Made by a program: the position numbers and the translations under genes. A stretch of DNA of 64,000 nucleotides from the NCBI RefSeq assembly GCF_901687125.1, contig NZ_CABFJY010000003.1:1-64000 (forward strand), given 5' to 3'. This DNA is from Actinobacillus vicugnae (lineage in GTDB: Bacteria; Pseudomonadota; Gammaproteobacteria; Enterobacterales; Pasteurellaceae). The notes beneath the pieces are model-generated. The model was not told the origin of the DNA. It saw only the letters and a list, made by a program, of their open reading frames with translations, and did not search any database. This document shows positions 35,922 through 44,641 of the stretch, piece after piece (position 1 is the stretch's first letter; each line of letters starts with the position of its first letter).

Positions 35922-36534
35922 CTTTCTCTCCTTTTTCAGTTCCGATAATCATTTTTTTCTGTAGCTCCGTGGTATTTACGATAGGGATAATCAGATTTTC
36001 ATCAAATTGCCAATTCCATGAACGAGCAGTTGGCTTCACTTTAATCATTTCAATACAGTTAGTTGGGCAAGGAGCAACGCATAGCTCACAGCCTGTACAG
36101 AGATCGGCAATGATAGTATGCATTGCTTTATTCGTGCCGATAATTGCATCAACAGGGCAAGCTTGGATACATTTAGTACAGCCGATACACATGTCTTCGT
36201 GTATGAAAGCCACCTTAGTTTCAGGCTCTTCAGCACCATCCATTGCAGGTACTTCAACTCCCATGAGATCAGCGATTTTCACCACTAATGGTTGCCCACC
36301 TGGCACACATTTGGTAATGATATCGCCATTTGCAATCGCTTCGGCATAAGGCTTACAACCAGGGTAACCACATTGCCCGCATTGGCTTTGTGGTAGAAGT
36401 GCATCGATTTGATCTACGATGGGATCAGCTTCCACTTTGAGTTTAATTGACGAATAGCCCAACACCGCCCCAAAAATTAAGGCAATAACGGCAATAGCAA
36501 TTAAAATATAGGTAATAATTGGTAAGTCTAACAT
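35914..36534 (-). CDS. rsxB: Electron transport complex subunit RsxB (RnfB)
   Basis: A 206-residue iron-sulfur protein with an N-terminal membrane helix (about residues 5-27). A 4Fe-4S motif CGQCGYPGC (Cys52, Cys55, Cys60, plus Cys76) follows, then two ferredoxin-type clusters ([12 protein letters not shown] and [12 protein letters not shown]). It carries electrons between RsxC and the membrane subunits. It shares a base with rsxA and overlaps rsxC by 8 bases. Confidence 0.95.
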   Translation of the reverse strand: MLDLPIITYILIAIAVIALIFGAVLGYSSIKLKVEADPIVDQIDALLPQSQCGQCGYPGCKPYAEAIANGDIITKCVPGGQPLVVKIADLMGVEVPAMDGAEEPETKVAFIHEDMCIGCTKCIQACPVDAIIGTNKAMHTIIADLCTGCELCVAPCPTNCIEMIKVKPTARSWNWQFDENLIIPIVNTTELQKKMIIGTEKGEKDA

Positions 36535-37115
36535 TAGATTTTCACCAATCCTGTAAAGCCCATAAAGGCAAGAGACATTAACCCCGCTGTGATAAGCGCA
36601 ATTGAAGCACCTTGGAATGGGCGAGGGAGGTCTGCTGCGACTAAACGCTCACGCAATGCTGCAAACAACACTAACACCAATGAAAAACCTGCAGCTGCGC
36701 CAAAGCCATATAACACGGATTCGACTAAATTATTGGCTAAATTTACGTTCAGTAACGCCACTCCCAACACGGCACAGTTGGTGGTAATGAGCGGTAAGTA
36801 AATCCCTAGTAAACGATAAAGAATAGGGCTGGTTTTATGCACGATCATTTCTGTTAATTGCACAATCACTGCTATCACTAAAATAAATACGAGTGTGCGT
36901 AAGAATTGCGCATTAAGTGGCGAAAGAATAAAGGTTTCAACTAAATAAGCAGATAATGAGGCAACCGTTAATACAAACGTTGTTGCCATACCCATACCTA
37001 TTGCGGTTTCAACTTTTTTTGACACGCCCATAAACGGACAAAGTCCTAGGAATTTCACTAGGACAAAGTTGTTTATCAAAGCGGTGCTAATAATTAACAG
37101 AATATAATCGACCAT
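36534..37115 (-). CDS. rsxA: Electron transport complex subunit RsxA (RnfA)
   Basis: A 193-residue membrane subunit, homologous to NqrE, and first gene of the rsx unit. The open frame extends to 37259, but the family N-terminus [24 protein letters not shown] begins at the ATG at 37115 (with GTGGATG upstream), giving the usual length. The conserved [13 protein letters not shown] segment is present. With RsxE it forms the inverted membrane pair holding an Fe centre. Confidence 0.94.
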   Translation of the reverse strand: MVDYILLIISTALINNFVLVKFLGLCPFMGVSKKVETAIGMGMATTFVLTVASLSAYLVETFILSPLNAQFLRTLVFILVIAVIVQLTEMIVHKTSPILYRLLGIYLPLITTNCAVLGVALLNVNLANNLVESVLYGFGAAAGFSLVLVLFAALRERLVAADLPRPFQGASIALITAGLMSLAFMGFTGLVKI

Positions 37116-37146
37116 AACATCCACAGTAAAAAACTTGAAATATATA

Positions 37147-37204
37147 ACAAGCGGTTGTTTTAGAAGGAAATTTTGCAAAAAATAGGGAAAATTTAACCGC
37201 TTGT
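37147..37204. repeat. Inverted uptake-signal pair upstream of rsxA
   Basis: ACAAGCGGT at 37147-37155 and ACCGCTTGT at 37196-37204 face each other across 40 bases with partly complementary inner arms. Placed between two divergent promoters, it is not obviously a terminator. Confidence 0.6.
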
Positions 37205-37413
37205 TACTGAAAAAATAAAAATTGTCGCCTATTATCCAGCCTTTTGCTTTTTCGAACAATAAAAAATATGAGGTATATTGATCTTTCTTAGAGTAATGAC
37301 CCTAATTTAAAGTTGCAGGGGCAGTTGACCTTTGTTGATTTTTTCTGAACCTTTGTTTACATTAATTGTCTAATTGATTACTGTCTGTTCACATTTCACT
37401 GAATAATTTCGTA

Positions 37414-38673
37414 ATGAAAAAGTCCTATTATACGCTACTAAGTGTAGCTTTATTATTCTGCAATCCCTCATTGGTTCAAGCCGAAAGTTTGAAACAAATC
37501 TTACAATATGCTTTAGCTCATGACCCCAGCTTAGAGGAAGCTCGAGCACAAATTCGTATTGCGGAAACTCAAACTAAAATTTCAGAAGCTGGACATCAGC
37601 CTGTGATCTCATTAAGTCAAAATGGGGTGATTGCTCAGAAACATACCTATCAAGGTAAACGTCGTTCAGAGCCTAGTTTAAATGGACGAATCAATCTTTA
37701 CTCGTGGGGCGCAATTGAAGCGGAAATTGAGCGTGATAAACATAAAGCAGATTACTATCATTATAAATTTTATGAAACAAGAGAACTCATGGGGCAACGC
37801 ATTAGTCAGTTCTATTTAGGGGCGTTAAGAGCGAAAGAAAACATTGCGATCTATCAGGAAAGCCTTGCCCGTCATAAAAAATTAGTTGACGATTTAAACG
37901 TGATCGTTTCTTACGATAGAGGTCGTACTTTTGAATTAACAGAGGCACTTTCTCGTCTTAATCAAGTTGAATCAAATATTGCTCGCCAAGAACGAATACT
38001 TTCTACCAATTTGAGTCAATTAATTCGTTACACTCAAACGCAAATTGATGAACATTCATTACAAGATCCTTTTTCATCACAAGATACTCATGCCTTTTTA
38101 AAACGCTACGAGAATCACGATATTTCTGCTAATCCCTCTTTTTTAGCGCAGAAAAAAGAAGTGAGAAGCAATGAATCTGCGGTAAAAGCGGCGGAAGCAC
38201 GTAGAATGCCAGCGATCAATCTAGAAGGTTCGGCAAGCCGTAGAGAGCGAGAGGTGTATGTTGGCGTTTCTTGGGATATTTATAATCAAGCAACGAAATA
38301 TGAAATGGAAAAAAGTCAGTATACTAAGGCGGCAGCTGAAGCAAAGTTACGTGAAATTGCGTTAGAGGTAGCGGAAAAAGCTCGTACGGCTGAATTAGAA
38401 ATGTTTCGCTCACAAAAATTAGTTAAAACCACCCAACGTCAAATTAAGCTACAACGGAAAGTGGTTAATGACACAGAATTACAATTTGATATTGCAGCTA
38501 AATCATTACTTAATTTGCTTGATGCCTATCAAGAGTTAACCAGTGTACAGGCGGAAGAAGTTGCTGCGCGTGGTGACTATCGAGATGCGGCATTACTTTA
38601 TTTAGTTTCGCAAGCAAAAGTAGCCAATTGGGCAGGTTTCAGCACCCTGAATTTAACGGAAGAAGGTAAATAA
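37414..38673 (+). CDS. TolC-family outer membrane channel of a type I secretion system
   Basis: A 419-residue TolC-like outer membrane factor with a signal peptide (cut after VQA, about residue 23) and two structurally repeated coiled-coil halves. The protein resembles the LapE/AggA type found with adhesin or RTX exporters. It starts a three-gene unit: outer membrane factor, ABC transporter, membrane fusion protein. One base separates its stop from the ABC gene. No secreted substrate is encoded next to it. Confidence 0.87.
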   Translation: MKKSYYTLLSVALLFCNPSLVQAESLKQILQYALAHDPSLEEARAQIRIAETQTKISEAGHQPVISLSQNGVIAQKHTYQGKRRSEPSLNGRINLYSWGAIEAEIERDKHKADYYHYKFYETRELMGQRISQFYLGALRAKENIAIYQESLARHKKLVDDLNVIVSYDRGRTFELTEALSRLNQVESNIARQERILSTNLSQLIRYTQTQIDEHSLQDPFSSQDTHAFLKRYENHDISANPSFLAQKKEVRSNESAVKAAEARRMPAINLEGSASRREREVYVGVSWDIYNQATKYEMEKSQYTKAAAEAKLREIALEVAEKARTAELEMFRSQKLVKTTQRQIKLQRKVVNDTELQFDIAAKSLLNLLDAYQELTSVQAEEVAARGDYRDAALLYLVSQAKVANWAGFSTLNLTEEGK

Positions 38674-38674
38674 A

Positions 38675-40876
38675 TTGAAAGCGATCATCGAACATTTAGC
38701 GTATATCACTCAATTACATGGTTCGCCTGTTGCCAAAGAAGCATTGGCTGCACAAGTAATAAGAGAGCAAAATCTTAATGTTAATTTTCACTCATTGGTT
38801 GAAGTGTTACGTGCATACGGGTTTGAAAACCAAATTTCTCGTCGTGAATTAAAAGATATTCCTTCCCTTTCCACACCGTTATTGGTGGTTTTAAGAAATG
38901 AAGAAGCTGCGATTGTCACTAAAATTGAAGGTGCAGGTAGTGAGCGAGTTTATCATTTATCTCAAAATGGCGTAACTCATACGGTGAGCGCTGATTCATT
39001 AGCGCAAAATTACCTTGGTTATTGTTGGTTTATTAAGCCTCAAGCAGTAAAAGATGAACGTTCTGAATTGCCTGAATACCATATGCCAAAGGCGTGGTTC
39101 TGGAAAGTGATTTGGCGCTTCCGTTCTTACTATTATCAAGTAATTTTAGCTACCTTTATCATTAATTTCCTTGCATTGGTTAGCTCACTTTATGTCATGA
39201 ATGTGTATGATAGAGTGATTCCAAATAAAACTTATGAAACTCTTTGGGCATTAAGTATTGGGGTTGTGCTTGCGATTAGCTTTGAATTAGTCGCAAAACT
39301 TATTCGTGGTCATCTCACTGATATTGCAGGTAAAAAGGCGGATTTGTTGATAAGCTCTGCACTATTTCGGCGTGTGATGTCGTTAAAATTAGTCGATAAA
39401 CCTGCATCATCGGGGTCTTATGCCAATAACTTACGTGAGTTTGAATCTGTGCGAGAATTTATGACGAGTGCCAGCTTATTGGTATTAGTTGATTTACCGT
39501 TCATTCTATTATTTATTTTTGTTATTTTCCTTGTTGGTGGGGCTTTAGCGCTTGTGCCATTGATTATTGTCCCGATTGTGGTGATTGTTGGTTTTGCGGT
39601 ACAACCAAAAATTGCGGAAAATATTAATAAAACCATGCGAGAAAGCTCACAGCGTCAAGGTTTGGTGGTTGAAGTTATTGATGGTATCGAAACACTAAAA
39701 ACCAATAATGCGGCAAACTGGGCGCAACAGCGTTGGGATGCTTATACGGCTAAGACAGCGGCTACGCAAACTAAAGTGAAAGATTTAAGTAACTTTGTGA
39801 TTAATTTTGCAACCGCAATGCAGCAACTTAATACCGTATTTTTAGTAGTCGTAGGAACTTACTTAATTCATGCTGAAGATGAAGCCTCTCGTATTACCAT
39901 GGGGGCATTGATTGCTTCGGTGATCCTTTCAGGTAGAGCATTGGCACCTTTATCACAGATTGCAGGGCTTGCAACACGTTTTCAGCAAGCTCGGTTAGCA
40001 TTAAAAGGTGTTGATAGCATTATTAAACGTCCGATTGAACGAGAGCCTGAGCGTAAATACATTACTCTTTCTGCGATTCAAGGTTATATCCAATTTAATC
40101 AAGCTAGTTTCCAATATCCAGGACAAGGTAGTGATATTGTGGCGGATTTGAATCTGCAAATTAAGCCAGGTGAAAAAATTGGTATATTGGGCAGAATTGG
40201 TAGTGGTAAAACAACCCTGCTAAAACTTGCTTCAGGTTTATATGAACCAAGTAAAGGTAACGTAACATTAGACAATGTTGATTTGCGCCAACTTGATCCA
40301 AATTTTTTACGTAACCAAGTTGCGCTTTTTAGTCAGTCACCACGCCTCTTTTTAGGCTCGTTGCGTGAAAATTTGGATTTAGCACGCTCAGATAATTTTG
40401 CTAGTGACCAAGAATTGCTTCTTGCTTTACGACGTTTTGGCTTAGATCGCATTATTCAAAAACACTCGCGAGGCTTAGATATGCCATTGGGCGAAAACGG
40501 TCAAGGTTTATCAGGTGGGCAGAAGCAATTAGTAGCGTTAGCGCGTTTAACCTTAAAAGATCCTAAAGTTGTGTTACTTGATGAACCTACCAGCGATTTG
40601 GATCAAGGTTCAGAAATGATGGTGTTAAATGCGTTAGCGAATTGGACTAAAAATCGAACAATGCTCGTAGTCACACATCGTCCGCAGGTACTTAGAATCG
40701 TAGAGCGTGTGATTGTTGTTGAAAATGGCAAAATCGTATTAGACGGGCCCCGTGATACGGTACTGGCGAAATTACGAGAAAATGAACAAGCAAAAAAACA
40801 ACAAAATTCGACCGCTAGCACTAAAACTGCTGAACCAATAACGGCACAAGCTCAAGGAAGCGAAAAGAATGAGTAA
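38675..40876 (+). CDS. Type I secretion ABC transporter (permease/ATPase) with inactive C39-like domain
   Basis: A 733-residue inner membrane exporter. The N-terminal domain (about 1-130) has the fold pattern of C39 peptidases but lacks the catalytic Cys (LAYITQLHGSP instead of a Cys motif), as in HlyB/LapB-type transporters that recognise uncleaved C-terminal signals. A six-helix membrane domain follows. The nucleotide-binding domain has Walker A GRIGSGKTT (about residue 505), signature LSGGQK (about 611) and Walker B VVLLDEPTSDLD (about 635). The start codon is TTG, one base after the previous stop. It probably exports a large RTX-type protein encoded elsewhere. Confidence 0.9.
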   Translation: MKAIIEHLAYITQLHGSPVAKEALAAQVIREQNLNVNFHSLVEVLRAYGFENQISRRELKDIPSLSTPLLVVLRNEEAAIVTKIEGAGSERVYHLSQNGVTHTVSADSLAQNYLGYCWFIKPQAVKDERSELPEYHMPKAWFWKVIWRFRSYYYQVILATFIINFLALVSSLYVMNVYDRVIPNKTYETLWALSIGVVLAISFELVAKLIRGHLTDIAGKKADLLISSALFRRVMSLKLVDKPASSGSYANNLREFESVREFMTSASLLVLVDLPFILLFIFVIFLVGGALALVPLIIVPIVVIVGFAVQPKIAENINKTMRESSQRQGLVVEVIDGIETLKTNNAANWAQQRWDAYTAKTAATQTKVKDLSNFVINFATAMQQLNTVFLVVVGTYLIHAEDEASRITMGALIASVILSGRALAPLSQIAGLATRFQQARLALKGVDSIIKRPIEREPERKYITLSAIQGYIQFNQASFQYPGQGSDIVADLNLQIKPGEKIGILGRIGSGKTTLLKLASGLYEPSKGNVTLDNVDLRQLDPNFLRNQVALFSQSPRLFLGSLRENLDLARSDNFASDQELLLALRRFGLDRIIQKHSRGLDMPLGENGQGLSGGQKQLVALARLTLKDPKVVLLDEPTSDLDQGSEMMVLNALANWTKNRTMLVVTHRPQVLRIVERVIVVENGKIVLDGPRDTVLAKLRENEQAKKQQNSTASTKTAEPITAQAQGSEKNE

Positions 40877-42092
40877 TCAAGAAAAAATTAGCAAAGCAGA
40901 TCTGACGCTTATTAATGATCTGAATGCGGCGTTACAAACAGAAAAACACCATGGTACTTTTGCAGTAATCATGCTGTTTTCTGCTTTGCTAGTCGTTTTT
41001 GTCGTGTGGGCATACTATAGTCCTTTAGAAGAAGTTACTCGTGGGCAAGGTAGTGTTATTCCGACAAGTCGAGAACAAATTGTTCAGAGCCTTGATCCTG
41101 GCATTATTAGCGAAATGAAAGTAAAAGAGGGAGATATTGTTGAGAAAGCTCAGATTTTACTGACTTTAGACGATACTCGTAGCTCTGCGGTTTTACGTGA
41201 AAGTGAAGCAAAAGTCCTTAATTTACAAGCAATTGCTGCTCGTTTGCAGGCGGAAGCATACGCTATACCGCTGAAATTTAGCAGTACGATTCCCGCAGAA
41301 ATTCAAGCAAGAGAAAAAGCAGCTTATCAGGTTCGTTTACGGGTAGTAAATGATGCAGTACGTGGCTTAACTCAAAGTAAAGCATTACTTGATCGTGAAA
41401 TTGCGATCACATCGCCTATGGTGAGTAGAGGGGTGATGTCAGAAGTTGAGCTGTTACGTACGAAACGTCAATCGGCAGATCTGGCACAACAGATTACAGA
41501 GCGCAAAAACCGCTATATTGAAGAAGCGAATGAGGAATTAGTGCGTATTGAATCTGAATTAGCGCAAGCAAAAGAAACACTTGCGATGCATGCTGATCCT
41601 GTTGAACGCTCACAAATTAAGGCACCTCTTAGAGGTATTGTGAAAAATATTAAAATCAATACCGTTGGTGGTGTAGTACAGGCAGGGCAAGATATTCTAG
41701 AAATTGTTCCGATTGATGAGAATTTATTAGTACAAGCTTACATTAGTCCAAAAGATGTGGCATTTATTCGAACAGGGCAACCTGCCTTAGTCAAAATTAG
41801 TGCTTATGATTACGCTATATATGGTGGACTAGAAGGAAAAGTGACCCTTATTAGCCCAGATACATTGCAAGATGAGCGAACCTCAAGTACTCTAAAACTT
41901 AATCCAGAAGAATCTTATTACCGTATTTTAGTGGAAACGAGTGAAAGTAAAATCTTCGATAAAAATGGTAATCCGTTGCTGATTACTCCAGGTATGACGG
42001 CAACGGTTGATATTAGAACTGGCGAAAAAACCATCTTTCAATATCTGATTAAGCCGATTACCCGCATGAAACAGGCAATGCAAGAACGCTAA
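40869..42092 (+). CDS. HlyD-family membrane fusion protein of type I secretion
   Basis: A 407-residue periplasmic adaptor linking the ABC transporter to the TolC-like channel. It has one N-terminal membrane helix (about residues 37-57), a lipoyl-like half (GQGSVIPTSREQIVQSLDPG), a long coiled coil (residues about 120-250) and the C-terminal HlyD signature region (IKAPLRGIVKNI ... VVQAGQDILEIVP). It overlaps the ABC gene by 8 bases, which supports obligate co-expression. Confidence 0.9.
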   Translation: MSNQEKISKADLTLINDLNAALQTEKHHGTFAVIMLFSALLVVFVVWAYYSPLEEVTRGQGSVIPTSREQIVQSLDPGIISEMKVKEGDIVEKAQILLTLDDTRSSAVLRESEAKVLNLQAIAARLQAEAYAIPLKFSSTIPAEIQAREKAAYQVRLRVVNDAVRGLTQSKALLDREIAITSPMVSRGVMSEVELLRTKRQSADLAQQITERKNRYIEEANEELVRIESELAQAKETLAMHADPVERSQIKAPLRGIVKNIKINTVGGVVQAGQDILEIVPIDENLLVQAYISPKDVAFIRTGQPALVKISAYDYAIYGGLEGKVTLISPDTLQDERTSSTLKLNPEESYYRILVETSESKIFDKNGNPLLITPGMTATVDIRTGEKTIFQYLIKPITRMKQAMQER

Positions 42093-42112
42093 ATCGTTCT
42101 CGTTTTTAATAG

Positions 42113-42140
42113 GCTGTCTAGTTGTTAGGCAGCTTTTTTT
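42113..42140 (+). terminator. Terminator of the type I secretion operon
   Basis: GCTGTCTA (42113-42120) / TAGGCAGC (42126-42133), with one G-U pair and a T7 run. A weaker hairpin AGAACG/CGTTCT overlapping the stop codon (42083-42100) is followed by CGTTTTT and may be a first terminator. Confidence 0.8.
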
Positions 42141-42250
42141 GTTATAAAAATTTACAATTCACTATCCGCTTTATTTTTCCGCCACTTAGCAAATTGCAAC
42201 CCCTCTTATTCAAATTTTTTGGTTTTATTTTCAAAAAAAAAAACTAAAAT

Positions 42251-42266
42251 GCACAATATCTTGTGT
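42251..42266. promoter_or_regulatory. NrdR box 1
   Basis: GCACAATATCTTGTGT fits the 16-bp NrdR consensus ACACWATATATWGTGT at nearly all positions. It lies 46 bases before the nrdG start. NrdR is the ATP/dATP-sensing repressor of ribonucleotide reductase genes. A second box follows at 15-base spacing. Confidence 0.85.
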
Positions 42267-42281
42267 TTGGTTGATTTATTT

Positions 42282-42297
42282 ACACAATATCTAGTAA
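42282..42297. promoter_or_regulatory. NrdR box 2
   Basis: ACACAATATCTAGTAA matches the left half of the NrdR box perfectly and the right half partly. The centre-to-centre distance from box 1 is 31 bases, about three helical turns, the usual arrangement of paired NrdR boxes. Confidence 0.8.
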
Positions 42298-42311
42298 CAA
42301 ATTTATAACAA

Positions 42312-42779
42312 ATGGAAAATCTTAGATTTTGTTCAGAACAAATTGTTTGGCAAGAAGTTCCGCATGAAACCTCGCTCGCTTTTCTTATTACGGGTTGTCC
42401 GTTGGGCTGTAAAGGCTGTCACAGTACCGATAGTTGGAAAGCTGGAAGCGGTCAAATTTTGACGAAAACTTACCTTGCCGAACAACTTAATAGATACCAA
42501 GGCTTAATTAGTTGCGTACTGTTTATGGGCGGAGAATGGCTACCCGAACAGCTTTTACCTCTTTTAACTTTTTGCCAGCAACAAGGGCTACGCACTTGCC
42601 TTTATACAGGGCTTGAACGCGATGAACTCTCCGAGGTATTACTTTCGCAACTGACATATCTCAAAACAGGGCGCTGGATTGCCGAGCGGGGCGGACTAAA
42701 TAGCCTTACCACTAATCAACGTTTTATTGATTTACGCACTGGCGAAAATCTAAACCATTTATTTATCAAGGGAGTTTAA
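42312..42779 (+). CDS. nrdG: Anaerobic ribonucleotide reductase activating protein
   Basis: NrdG is a radical SAM enzyme that installs the glycyl radical in NrdD. The 155-residue protein has the radical SAM cysteines CPLGCKGC (Cys29, Cys33, Cys36) and the GGEW motif of the family. Here nrdG comes first and nrdD follows after 4 bases, the reverse of the E. coli order. Two NrdR boxes lie upstream. No strong ribosome binding site precedes the ATG. Confidence 0.9.
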   Translation: MENLRFCSEQIVWQEVPHETSLAFLITGCPLGCKGCHSTDSWKAGSGQILTKTYLAEQLNRYQGLISCVLFMGGEWLPEQLLPLLTFCQQQGLRTCLYTGLERDELSEVLLSQLTYLKTGRWIAERGGLNSLTTNQRFIDLRTGENLNHLFIKGV

Positions 42780-42783
42780 TCAC

Positions 42784-44565
42784 ATGATTCGCTTACAACC
42801 TAATCAACTTGAAGGCAAATTAGGCTTTATCGATCATTATCTACATGCAAAAAATGCGGCAGACGGTTCTAAAATGGATGCAAATGCTAACGTTACTCAA
42901 AAAAATATTGCAACCATGGAAAATGAGATGATGAAAGATTTCTTTGTGCAGATTAATCGTGCCAAAGTAAGTCATAAAATTGCAGAATTATTTGGTGATG
43001 ATTTAGCAGGCGAATATTTACGCCAAATTGAAGCGCATGAAATTTATGTACATGATGAAACAAGCTTGAAGCCTTATTGCGTTTCGGTCACGATGTATCC
43101 TTTCTTACGTGATGGTTTAACTAAGTTAGGTGGCGAATCAAAAGCACCAAAACATCTTGCTTCATTTTGTGGCTCGTTTGTGAATTTTGTATTCGCTGTA
43201 AGTTCACAATTTGCAGGAGCGGTTGCAACGGTTGAATTTTTGACCTATTTCGACTATTTTGCGCGTAAAGATTTTGGGGATAACTATCTTGAAACTCACC
43301 GTTCTGAAATTGAAAACCACCTTCAGCAAGTGGTGTATAGTATTAATCAACCCGCAGCAGCGCGAGGTTATCAAAGTGTATTTTGGAATATTTCGCTTTA
43401 CGATAAACATTATTTTGATGCGATGTTTGGCAATTTCGTGTTTCCTGATTTTGAACGCCCGAATTGGGAGACCACTTCAGTGCTACAAATTTTCTTTATG
43501 AAATGGTTTAACAAAGAGCGTAGCAAAGCGATTTTAACTTTCCCTGTGGTTACCGCAGCAATGCTGACGGAAAATGGTAAATGCAAAGATAATCAATTTG
43601 CTGATCAAATGGCGGAAGAACTAGCACAAGGCAATTCGTTCTTTGTGTATCAGTCGGATAATCCAGATTCACTTGCTTCTTGTTGTCGTTTACGTAATGA
43701 AATTTCGGATCACACTTTCTCTTATTCATTAGGTGCGGGCGGGGTTGCGACAGGTTCAATTAACGTGATTACGATCAATATGAACCGTTTAGTGCAAGAT
43801 GGACGTGATTTAGCGCAAGAAGTCAGCAAAATTCATCAATATCAATACGCTTACCGTAAATTGATTGAAGAATATCTCGCCGCAGGAATGTTACCTGTTT
43901 ATGATGCAGGCTTTATTTCGCTTGATAAGCAATTCCTCACGATTGGTATAAATGGCATGGCGGAAGCAGCGGAATCGCAAGGTTTAACTGTTGGTTATAA
44001 TCAAGACTATATGCAGTTTGTGCAGAGCCGTTTAAAAGTGATTTTTGAAGCCAATCAGACTGCTTCTAAAAAATATGGTGTGAAATTTAATACCGAGTTT
44101 GTACCTGCGGAAAATCTTGGGGTGAAAAATGCGAAATGGGATAAAGAAGATGGCTATTTTGTACCTCGTGATTGCTATAACTCATATTTTTACGTTGTAG
44201 AAGACGAGAATACCAATGCGCTAGATAAATTCTTATTGCACGGCAAGCAGTTAATTGAGTGGTTAGATGGTGGCTCGGCGCTCCATTTAAATTTAGATGA
44301 GGCGCTCACTCAAGCGGGCTACCGCTCACTCCTTGATATTGCTGCAAAAACAGGCTGTAACTATTTCTGTATCAATGTAAAAATCACCATTTGCAATGAA
44401 TGTGCGCATATTGATAAACGTACGTTATGTAGCTGTTCAAAATGTGGTTCAACAAATATCGATTACGGCACACGTGTTATCGGTTACTTAAAACGTGTTT
44501 CAGCTTTCAGCTCCGCACGCCAAAAAGAACACGCTTTGCGTTTTTATCACAGAGAAGCGGCATAA
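42784..44565 (+). CDS. nrdD: Anaerobic ribonucleoside-triphosphate reductase, short form
   Basis: Class III ribonucleotide reductase, making deoxynucleotides without oxygen. At 593 residues it is over 100 shorter than E. coli NrdD, and the N-terminal ATP-cone is missing. The core is intact: Cys300-Cys301 (ASCCRLRNE, candidate thiyl radical site), a C-terminal zinc site (CNEC at 537-540 and Cys549, Cys551, Cys554), and the glycyl radical at Gly567 in TRVIGYLK. The motif differs from the RxCGYLG form of the E. coli type. It may belong to a distinct NrdD subtype, possibly thioredoxin-dependent; this is inference. Confidence 0.9.
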   Translation: MIRLQPNQLEGKLGFIDHYLHAKNAADGSKMDANANVTQKNIATMENEMMKDFFVQINRAKVSHKIAELFGDDLAGEYLRQIEAHEIYVHDETSLKPYCVSVTMYPFLRDGLTKLGGESKAPKHLASFCGSFVNFVFAVSSQFAGAVATVEFLTYFDYFARKDFGDNYLETHRSEIENHLQQVVYSINQPAAARGYQSVFWNISLYDKHYFDAMFGNFVFPDFERPNWETTSVLQIFFMKWFNKERSKAILTFPVVTAAMLTENGKCKDNQFADQMAEELAQGNSFFVYQSDNPDSLASCCRLRNEISDHTFSYSLGAGGVATGSINVITINMNRLVQDGRDLAQEVSKIHQYQYAYRKLIEEYLAAGMLPVYDAGFISLDKQFLTIGINGMAEAAESQGLTVGYNQDYMQFVQSRLKVIFEANQTASKKYGVKFNTEFVPAENLGVKNAKWDKEDGYFVPRDCYNSYFYVVEDENTNALDKFLLHGKQLIEWLDGGSALHLNLDEALTQAGYRSLLDIAAKTGCNYFCINVKITICNECAHIDKRTLCSCSKCGSTNIDYGTRVIGYLKRVSAFSSARQKEHALRFYHREAA

Positions 44566-44583
44566 TCATCGCAATAAAAAATA

Positions 44584-44614
44584 AGCTAACATGGGGAACT
44601 CATGTTAGCTTTGT
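44584..44614. terminator. Terminator between nrdD and pheA
   Basis: AGCTAACATG (44584-44593) / CATGTTAGCT (44601-44610), a 10-bp perfect stem with a seven-base loop and TTTGTT after it. Confidence 0.85.
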
Positions 44615-44641
44615 TAATTTTCTCGTAAATCTGACCGCTTG

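Noticed and set aside
42481-42779. Possibility that the short nrdG/nrdD are phage-derived
   Set aside because: The NrdG length is phage-like, but the NrdD glycyl motif (RVIGYL) and overall sequence do not resemble the T4-type protein, and no phage genes are nearby.
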